DNA of 6,798 bases from Candidatus Heimdallarchaeota archaeon. Lineage in GTDB: Archaea; Asgardarchaeota; Heimdallarchaeia; Heimdallarchaeales; Heimdallarchaeaceae. This document shows positions 1 through 6,600 of the stretch, piece by piece (position 1 is the stretch's first letter; every line of letters begins with the position of its first letter). Below the pieces are notes generated by a model. The model was not told where the DNA came from and did not search any database. It saw nothing but the letters and a program-made list of their open reading frames with translations. The stretch covers positions 1-6,798 of the forward strand of contig JAGLOH010000116.1 in the NCBI GenBank assembly GCA_023139025.1. Direction: 5' to 3'. The position numbers and the translations under genes were made by a program.

Positions 1-474
1 AATATCGCGGGACTTCAGAATTCCAATATAATTATTCCTAATAAGAAATTAAGAGAATTATTTACACATGGAGTAGTAGGGCAAAATGGTCTGATGATTC
101 CAAATGCCTTTAGTATTGTAGCTACAATTGCCGCCTATTCTGAAGGTGATGAGTGGTTGGATCAAGTTATGGAATATGTTGAGAAAAACTTCCATTTCCT
201 AAAAGCATATCTAGAAGAGTTTTTGCCAGATATTGAAATGATCAAACCAGAGGGAACATATCTTGCGTGGTTAGACTTTAGCAAATTAGGTTTGACTGAT
301 GAAGAAAGAAGAGAGTTTTTACTCAATAAAGCTAAAGTAGCTTTAGATGGAGGAACAATGTTTGGAGACGGAGGGGAAGGTTTTGAGAGAATCAATGTAG
401 CTTGTCCAAGAACCATTCTAGAAGAATGTATGAATTGGATTTACAAAGCATTAAAAGAAGAAGTAAAAAAATAA
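1..474 (+). CDS. MalY/PatB-family PLP-dependent C-S lyase (aminotransferase class I/II fold), C-terminal part, 5' truncated by window edge
   Basis: The frame is open from base 1 and reads NIAGLQNSNIIIPN, so the gene enters from the left; the ATG at 94 is internal. 157 residues remain, against about 390 for the family. The opening NIAGL matches the stretch just after the Schiff-base lysine in this family (usually SKTFN-[IL]-AGL), so that lysine should lie about three codons outside the window. Other family marks are EGTYLAWLDF (window residues about 83-92), the FGDGGEGF loop (121-128) and RINVACPR (130-137), whose arginine pair region is where the substrate carboxylate is bound. Characterised members are cystathionine beta-lyases (cystathionine to homocysteine, pyruvate and ammonia) or cysteine-S-conjugate lyases; some are aminotransferases. 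The exact substrate cannot be told from this fragment. The protein should be cytosolic. It ends in TAA and converges on the hydrolase gene; its promoter lies outside the window. Confidence 0.9.
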   Translation, partial: NIAGLQNSNIIIPNKKLRELFTHGVVGQNGLMIPNAFSIVATIAAYSEGDEWLDQVMEYVEKNFHFLKAYLEEFLPDIEMIKPEGTYLAWLDFSKLGLTDEERREFLLNKAKVALDGGTMFGDGGEGFERINVACPRTILEECMNWIYKALKEEVKK

Positions 475-512
475 AAAGCAAAAACTTAAAATTTTCTTTT
501 TCTAAGTTTTTG
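464..512. terminator. Convergent (bidirectional) terminator-like inverted repeat with poly-T tracts
   Basis: A perfect 10-bp inverted repeat (CAAAAACTTA at 479-488, TAAGTTTTTG at 503-512) with a 14-base loop sits where the two genes meet and includes the hydrolase stop codon. Reading leftwards, the hydrolase transcript meets three T runs of 5, 5 and 7 bases in 485-464, which lie over the last codons of the lyase gene. Reading rightwards, the lyase transcript meets TTTTCTTTTT at 492-501. Archaeal termination depends mainly on U-rich tracts, so the T runs are the stronger evidence and the A/T-rich hairpin is secondary. Confidence 0.6.
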
Positions 513-1727
513 AATAATTCCAATAGCTAACAAAACTGAAATTACTGGAAATAGATATTGACTAGTTTTAGTAGTTGGACATGTTTTTTCGTTAAGTAGC
601 TTAAGTGCTTTAGACCATATTAATTCGATAATAGCTACACTTTCGGGAATATTCCTACCTTGATTGCAGAAGAAAATTACACCTATGGTACCTTTAAATT
701 GAACACTTCCAAAGTATCCGTACCATGGACCACCATAATGTCCTTGCCTTCCATCTGCTTCAACAAACCATCCAAGTGCATACCTCCCGAATAGTGGAGT
801 ATGCATCAATTCAATAGAAGTTTCATTAAGAATGGAATTTCCAGCATATTCTCCTTGATTCATGTGAGCAATCATAAATTTAGACATATCATCTACTGTA
901 CTCCAATATCCTCCACCACCTGGATTAAATGAAGTATTTGTGTATTCGAGCTGAACATTTTCTCCTTGAACATTATCCCATTCATAAGGTGTTGTCAATT
1001 TTTCGGGTAAATACTCATTGATATCCATTTCTGTATCTAGCATTCCTAAAGGTGTAAGAATCGTTTCCGTGACAATTTGATGATAAGACTTGTTTGCTGC
1101 AAGTTCATATATGAATACACCTATGTCAGTTGCTGGATCTGAATATCCAGTAGTTGTACCAGGTTCCCAGGTGTTGAAGTTCTCAGTAGAATATAGAGAA
1201 CCATTTACATTAAAAGACTCATAGATAATTCCAGGCCAAGAGTAAGAATTGTTCAATAAAACATCCCAGTAAATATTTGATCCTTTTATACCTGATTGAT
1301 GTGCTAATAAATGCTTGATTGTAATAGTTGTGTTGGGGAATAGAGGATGTTTTATTTCAAAAGGTAAGTAATCATTGATATCATCGTTGATATTAATCAC
1401 ACCTTGTTCGTGAAGAGCAAGAGCAGCTGTTGCAGCAACTGTTTTTGAAATAGAATTAAGCAAGTAAACTCTGTCAGTTCCTAACTGCTCTCCATAACTT
1501 CTGGAGAAAAAGATTTCTGAACCATTAATCACACTAAATGCACAAGAAGGTACATGACCTGCAGCCATCTTTCCTTCAATTGCGGTATCAACAGCATCAG
1601 TAAAAAGATCAGCCGGTTCCCAAATACAATTAGCTGATGATTGAGTAGTACTAAGCAATAATAATATTCCCATTATTAAAAACGATAAAATTGTTTTTGG
1701 TTTTACTTTTATTATTTTAAATTGCAT
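486..1727 (-). CDS. Membrane-anchored serine hydrolase, class C beta-lactamase / DD-peptidase (AmpC-EstB) fold
   Basis: This 413-residue protein has the landmarks of the beta-lactamase-related serine hydrolase family. The catalytic SxxK is S92-I-S-K95, where Ser is the nucleophile and Lys the base. LLAHQSGI is at 140-147. The YxN-like second motif is Y195-S-D, and the KTG-equivalent is H330-Y-G-G. The conserved STVDDMSKF lies at 276-284. Residues about 12-28 form a hydrophobic signal sequence or anchor. After a short Thr/Ser linker, a second membrane segment (about 391-406) is followed by the basic tail KLRKRKF, which puts the enzyme outside the cell and holds it at the membrane. Seven N-x-S/T sequons in the catalytic region fit surface exposure. 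Family members include beta-lactamases, D-aminopeptidases, esterases and non-hydrolysing relatives. Asp in place of Asn in motif 2 and His-Tyr-Gly in motif 3 make a true beta-lactamase unlikely, and the substrate is unknown. The ATG start is well fixed by AGGTGAT three bases upstream and by the signal sequence. Confidence 0.9.
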   Translation of the reverse strand: MQFKIIKVKPKTILSFLIMGILLLLSTTQSSANCIWEPADLFTDAVDTAIEGKMAAGHVPSCAFSVINGSEIFFSRSYGEQLGTDRVYLLNSISKTVAATAALALHEQGVININDDINDYLPFEIKHPLFPNTTITIKHLLAHQSGIKGSNIYWDVLLNNSYSWPGIIYESFNVNGSLYSTENFNTWEPGTTTGYSDPATDIGVFIYELAANKSYHQIVTETILTPLGMLDTEMDINEYLPEKLTTPYEWDNVQGENVQLEYTNTSFNPGGGGYWSTVDDMSKFMIAHMNQGEYAGNSILNETSIELMHTPLFGRYALGWFVEADGRQGHYGGPWYGYFGSVQFKGTIGVIFFCNQGRNIPESVAIIELIWSKALKLLNEKTCPTTKTSQYLFPVISVLLAIGIIQKLRKRKF

Positions 1728-1730
1728 TAA

Positions 1731-1737
1731 ATCACCT
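1731..1737 (-). promoter_or_regulatory. Shine-Dalgarno site of the serine hydrolase gene
   Basis: The minus strand reads AGGTGAT and then TTA before the ATG. GGTGAT is fully complementary to the AUCACC end of archaeal 16S rRNA. It fixes the start at 1727 and indicates a leadered transcript, in agreement with the TATA box position. Confidence 0.8.
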
Positions 1738-1780
1738 TTATTTAGGTATTTTGTTTAATAAAGAGATTTCATCATCAAAA

Positions 1781-1788
1781 TATATAAA
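1781..1788 (-). promoter_or_regulatory. Archaeal TATA box for the serine hydrolase gene
   Basis: The minus strand reads TTTATATA, a perfect match to the archaeal box A consensus TTTAWATA. It is centred about 57 nt before the ATG. With the usual spacing of about 25 nt to the start site, transcription would begin near 1759-1760 and give a leader of about 32 nt that contains the ribosome binding site. The preceding bases (CTATAC) are a weak fit to a BRE element. This means the hydrolase can be transcribed separately from the ABC genes upstream of it. Confidence 0.6.
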
Positions 1789-1899
1789 GTATAGCTCAAT
1801 AAATAAATAGAAAAGTTTCACAACTCTTCAATAGAGATTTCAGTCTTTATCAGAAGGGAAAATGAGAGTTTGATACTTTCTTCTGATTTTTAGAACTTC

Positions 1900-3672
1900 T
1901 TATTCTATTTCCACATTGAAGTATTCTTCAACAATTTCCTTTAGATTATCTTTACTTACTCTAAAGTCGTCTACTATACTTCCATCTTCAAGCTTTATAA
2001 CTCTGAAACCAATTCTAACTAAAGAGAGATCGTGAGTACTCATAAGAATAGTTGTGTTTTGAAATTGGTTAATTTCCATCAACAACGAAACAATATTTCG
2101 AGCTATCCTACTGTCAACATTAGCTGTTGGTTCATCAGTAAATAATAGAGGATTTCTTCTTGATAATGCTACTGCTAGAGCTGCCCTTTGAGTTTCTCCC
2201 CCAGAAAGCTCAACAGGATAGTGATTGACTTTATGTTTGATCTCGCAATCTTCCATGAGATACAAATCTGTTTCTTCTAGTCTGTTCTTTTTCTTACTAA
2301 ATATCTTTGGAATAATAATATTATCTGCAACAGAGTACTGACTATATAAATTGTTCATCTGAGATATCATTGAAATATTATTAAATCTAAAATCTGAAAC
2401 ATTAGATCTCTTCATCTCTGAAATAACTGCACCATCAATGATTATAGATCCAGAATCAGGAGTTTCAACACCTGAGATAACATTCAACAAAGTAGTCTTT
2501 CCTGCACCGCTTTTACCAGCAATAACAACAAAATCACCTCTTCTAATACTGAAAGATATTTTGTGTAAGACATGTTGGACTTTGTTATCAAATGAGAAAG
2601 ATTTAGATAATTTCTTAACTTCTATGATGTTAGGAAGAGTCTTCTTTGGAGGGAGGAATTCTTTTTCGAATAGAAAGCTTACTTGATCAAAAGTAATTTT
2701 TCTACCTTTCTCTTCTATTGGTTCTGAAATTGTTTCATCATCTTCATCATCATAGAAACTGTCAGATCTTCGGAGAACTTTATGAACTTCATTTTTTGAA
2801 ATAGCTTGTGGGTTGTAAATAACTGCAAATTTCTTCGATGGATGCATACTGAATTCAGCTAAGGAGCTAATTCCTGTATCAGTGATAATTGACATTGGAA
2901 TTCTAAGAAAATGAAATCTATCAAGTGTTGATTGAAGAGTTGAATCAATTGGTTTCAGAAGAAAGTCCAGCTCTGCTCGTTCTATATCTTGATTAATACC
3001 TACAAGTCTACCATCACGAAGTATATAGCTTTTGCGAAAAGCATTTCGAAAACGAAGATCATGAGTTACAACGAGAATTGTTGTCCCTAAATCTTTGTTT
3101 AATTCTTTGAATGTTTCAATCACAAGATTTGTATTATCTGTATCAAGTTGTCCTGTTGGTTCATCCGCCAGAATTATTTCTGGTTTTTGAGCTAATAGCG
3201 CACCAATACTTGTTCTAATTGCTTCTCCTCCTGAGATTTTTGTAACTTTTTTGTCACCTTGTTCCAAGATATTCAAATTCTTCATTATTTCTTTTGTTTC
3301 TTGTTTAGCTTTTTCTAACTCCCTTTTTCTCATCCTCATAGGTAGAAGAATGTGTTGTTTGACTGTCAGATGAGGGATCAAATTACTATTCAAATACTGA
3401 TTAAGTATGCCTATTTTCCCAAATCTAAGGTTTTGCATCTCCCTCTCACTTAAATCATTCAGATTTTTTCCATGTAGTAAAACTGTTCCACTTGTGGGAG
3501 CTTCTAAACCTGAGAGTATTTTGATGAGAGTCGATTTTCCAGCTCCCGATGGTCCAACGATTGAAGCAATTTCTCCTTTTTTTACCTCTATATCTATTCC
3601 TCTGAGTGCAATTACACTTACTTCTGTAATTGGATCTGAGTAGATTTTCGCAAGATCATTACATATTATCAT
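1900..3672 (-). CDS. Tandem (double) ABC-transporter ATPase of the MacB/LolD type, two nucleotide-binding domains in one chain
   Basis: This cytosolic motor protein has about 590 residues and carries two complete ATPase domains (a single LolD/MacB ATPase domain is about 230). Numbered from the chosen start, domain 1 has Walker A GPSGAGKS (40-47), Q-loop Gln92, signature ISGGE (146-150), Walker B IILADE (166-171) and H-loop His204. Domain 2 has Walker A GKSGAGKT (386-393), Q-loop Gln438, signature LSGGE (489-493), Walker B LLFTDE (509-514) and His547. Both sites look catalytically intact. A linker of about 120 residues (226-348), with a DDEDDE patch at 308-313, joins them and resembles nothing I recognise. 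Start: an in-frame ATG at 3699 would add MHQHKWSDK and overlap the permease gene by 23 bp. The ATG at 3672 is preferred, because GGAG (3683-3680) precedes it by 7 nt and the protein then begins MIICNDLAKIY, as family members normally do. It follows the permease gene by 4 nt, implying an operon and probable translational coupling. Confidence 0.92.
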   Translation of the reverse strand: MIICNDLAKIYSDPITEVSVIALRGIDIEVKKGEIASIVGPSGAGKSTLIKILSGLEAPTSGTVLLHGKNLNDLSEREMQNLRFGKIGILNQYLNSNLIPHLTVKQHILLPMRMRKRELEKAKQETKEIMKNLNILEQGDKKVTKISGGEAIRTSIGALLAQKPEIILADEPTGQLDTDNTNLVIETFKELNKDLGTTILVVTHDLRFRNAFRKSYILRDGRLVGINQDIERAELDFLLKPIDSTLQSTLDRFHFLRIPMSIITDTGISSLAEFSMHPSKKFAVIYNPQAISKNEVHKVLRRSDSFYDDEDDETISEPIEEKGRKITFDQVSFLFEKEFLPPKKTLPNIIEVKKLSKSFSFDNKVQHVLHKISFSIRRGDFVVIAGKSGAGKTTLLNVISGVETPDSGSIIIDGAVISEMKRSNVSDFRFNNISMISQMNNLYSQYSVADNIIIPKIFSKKKNRLEETDLYLMEDCEIKHKVNHYPVELSGGETQRAALAVALSRRNPLLFTDEPTANVDSRIARNIVSLLMEINQFQNTTILMSTHDLSLVRIGFRVIKLEDGSIVDDFRVSKDNLKEIVEEYFNVEIE

Positions 3673-3676
3673 TTTA

Positions 3677-6600
3677 TCACTCCATTTGTGTTGGTGCATA
3701 TCTTCTGAATTCTCTTCTTAGATTCCAGTTTAAGCTCAAATACAATGTAAACGGTATTAGCAAAAAGAAAATAATGAGAGCCGTTACTGGATAAATAATT
3801 GTATATGTTGAATATGGTTCTGCCGCATATGATAATAATGAGAATAATCTATTCAACACTGAGAAACCTATAATGGCTCCAATACCTAATCCTGGAATTA
3901 GGGCTGCTAAACTGCATTCAGCTAATGTTAGATTGACAATCGTGTTTGCTTTTATGCCAATTTTCTTCATCAATTCATGCTTAATTACTCTTTTCTCTAT
4001 TACTTTTGTAGCTGTTGTATAGCTTGAAAAAATAAAAATCACACACGCTACTCCCAAAGATAGAAAGATTTCGATAATAAAGATGTTATAGAGAGGAGTT
4101 GCTAGAGTTTCTCTAACATCCATGTAAGAAACCACTCTATTCTGACTCATTGTAAATAACAATTCCTTCATCTCGTCTACATCTTTTATATCCTCTAAAC
4201 GAACTAGTAATACATCAGTTGTTAGCACCAAGCCTAAAATAAATGGTTCAACTATATCAAAACATTCACTAGATAACACAATAAGTGTATTATTTATTGC
4301 TCTATCTTTCTCATTGTGAAAAACTGGAAATAATTCAAAAGAGCTAATTATCGAAACATTGTATGAAACCACAATCCAATCAACTATTCTTGTTAGTAAG
4401 AGTTCTTCTCCAGGATAGATTTTAAATTTTTCAACAAAAGTATTCGAAAGAAAGATCGAATTATCATCCAATTTTGGTAAATCGGTCCAATTAAATCCTA
4501 CAACATCCTGAGTTGGTTGATATGCCGTACTCAAAAAATCTGACGTATTGATAACTAATAATTGTACATTGGATAGAGCTCCAAAAATAATTGAATAAAG
4601 TCTTAAATGTGTGGAATTTTTCACTTTTACTAAGCTATTAATTTCTTCTTGACTTACATTTTCTGCTTCATACCAATTTGAAATCATTAGATCTGAACCG
4701 TTTTGAAATAGTGCTTGTTGAGTTAGTATTTCTTCCTTTGTTGATGGTATCACAACAGATGGGATGATAATTAGTATAACAAGTAAGAAGATCACAGTAA
4801 TATTTTCAAAGTATCTGATGTCCTTGCTTATTTCTGCAAAAATGTAACTGAATTTGTTTTTTCTACTTTTCCAGAAGACATAACCTAGCAATCTCCATGC
4901 AATTGAAAGAACTTTTATAAAAATAGGCAGACCTCCCACTATCAGAAATAATGCACCTAGCATTGTTAGAATGAGATATGGAATATAATTTGAAACATTT
5001 TGTGTAAAAAACGCAATATATGTTCTATTGTAGAATATTTGAAAAAGCACTATTCCTAGAATAAGAAATGATAAATCTCTCCAAGGTAGTTTTTTGAAAA
5101 GATTTGATCCTTTTTTTGGATCCTTTTCATGTTTTCGTTTTGCAGATGCAATTGATATAATCTTAGGAATTGAAATAGTGATCAATACAGCAAAAACTAT
5201 CAACATTTTTACAATTATGTTACTTAACATTAATTCCGTTTCTTGATTTGTAAATCTTAAGAAACCATCTATTTTAATAAGAGGAATTGCGGTTAGAACA
5301 GCAATTCCAAAGCTTACTAATGTTGCAGATATTGCTTCGACAATTCTTACAGAAAGATACAATTTAGCGATTTTTCCTCTTCTAATTCCCTTTTTCCTTA
5401 GAATGTCAACTTCTTGTTCGTAACTAGTTGAGAATAAATCTGAAGATTCAACTATCATGAAAATTGAGAGTAATAATGCAGGAAATGCAAAAATCAAAAT
5501 TCTAGCCATGTTTTGCAAATAATAGTTGTTGAAAGATCCAAACAACCACAGCATCTCATTTGAGATAGTAATAGAAGAATAACTATCGAATGTAAAAGTA
5601 AATGTCTTGTTTACAATTGTCCTTTGTTCATCTAGTAGAATGATTCTGTCTTTCATTTTAAAATCTGCAAAGTCAAATTCAATATGAAAATATCCCCGAA
5701 TCAGCAAATCAAATTTCTGACTAGAAGCAAATATTTGAAACAGATTGTCATTTATGGTAAGCAGAGCAGACATTCTTATTTTTCTGAAAAGATCATAAGG
5801 TTGTTCCTGATAGTCAGTAATTATTTTAAGTTCAGAAGATTTAGGTGGATCATAAAATCCTACTGCGGAAACTTCTACAGTGAAATTATCTGGAATTTCT
5901 TCATAAAGAAAAACTGATGATATTGTTAAATTGAAACTATCGTTGAGATTTAAGCTTAACCGATTTTTAACGGCGGTTGAAACAACAACTTCATTTGGAT
6001 GTATAGGAGCTCTCCCTTCATTTAGAAGCATAGTAATAACGTCAGATGTATCATTTGGAAATGAAGCAATTAAATATTGAGTAGGTATTATCCCCGCAGC
6101 AATCTGTACAAAATATGAAGATTTAATAGATTCTGTGTATTTACCTAGCTCAAAATCTGAATAAATTTCTGCTATTTCTTCCTCTGCAAGTTCATGATAA
6201 TAAGGCGTAAATCCTGAAGGAGTATCTTCTAGATGCTCTATTGTGGAAGTAAACTCTGCTGTAACCATTCGGTTATCTGATAAATCTTGAGATTTATAAA
6301 ATGCATTAATCATTGCAGGTTGTTGTGATTCAGAAATAATAAGTATAGAATTTAACAGAAAACCTGTAATCAACAAGCTAAATATCGTAAGAATAGTTCT
6401 TTTTCTGTTGGTAAACCCTATAATTTTAAAAGTTTCAAAGATATTTCTAAAGTATCTCAAAAGATTTTTCCTTATTCTAATTCTTAATGGATGCTTTCCT
6501 ACTTCTTCTGTGTCTATTAAGAACTTCTTAACTTTGGGAATTTTTCTTATTATGTAGTAGATAATGGACGATGTGATACCCACTAAAGCTACAATTAATA

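Larger units (their letters stand above)
1728..1899. other. Intergenic region between the ABC ATPase and hydrolase genes, with short repeats
   Basis: This 172-bp A/T-rich gap has no plausible gene. It holds the hydrolase promoter and ribosome binding site, plus two small repeat structures. One is an 8-bp perfect inverted repeat (ATCAGAAG 1849-1856, CTTCTGAT 1880-1887) just after the ATPase stop. The other is a 10-bp direct repeat (AGAGATTTCA at 1762-1771 and 1833-1842) whose copies lie on either side of the TATA box. A T-rich stretch on the minus strand near 1817-1800 could end the ABC transcript. None of these has an assigned function. Confidence 0.5.

Noticed and set aside
162..416. Open frame of 84 codons on the minus strand within the lyase gene
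   Set aside because: It lies fully inside a recognised gene on the opposite strand, has low-complexity Ser/Pro/Leu content and no recognisable domain; it is a shadow.
94..474. The lyase taken as a complete 126-residue gene starting at the ATG at 94
   Set aside because: The frame is open from base 1 and the upstream residues (NIAGLQNSNIIIPN) continue the family sequence, so this is the tail of a larger gene.
1620..1640. Possible lipoprotein lipobox in the hydrolase (SANC, Cys34)
   Set aside because: Asn precedes the Cys and no Leu/Val sits at -3, so it does not match a lipobox; Cys34 may instead take part in a disulfide.
2438..2686. Plus-strand open frame of 82 codons inside the ATPase gene
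   Set aside because: Antisense shadow of the second ATPase domain, covering its Walker A region; no ribosome binding site or protein-like features.
3407..3643. Plus-strand open frame of 78 codons inside the ATPase gene
   Set aside because: Antisense shadow of the first ATPase domain.
486..3672. A single three-gene operon of permease, ATPase and hydrolase
   Set aside because: The 172-bp gap holds a consensus TATA box with correct spacing and a ribosome binding site for the hydrolase, so an independent transcript is the simpler reading; readthrough cannot be excluded.
5684..5917. Plus-strand open frame of 77 codons inside the permease gene
   Set aside because: Antisense shadow of the first ectodomain, with no membrane segment or domain of its own.
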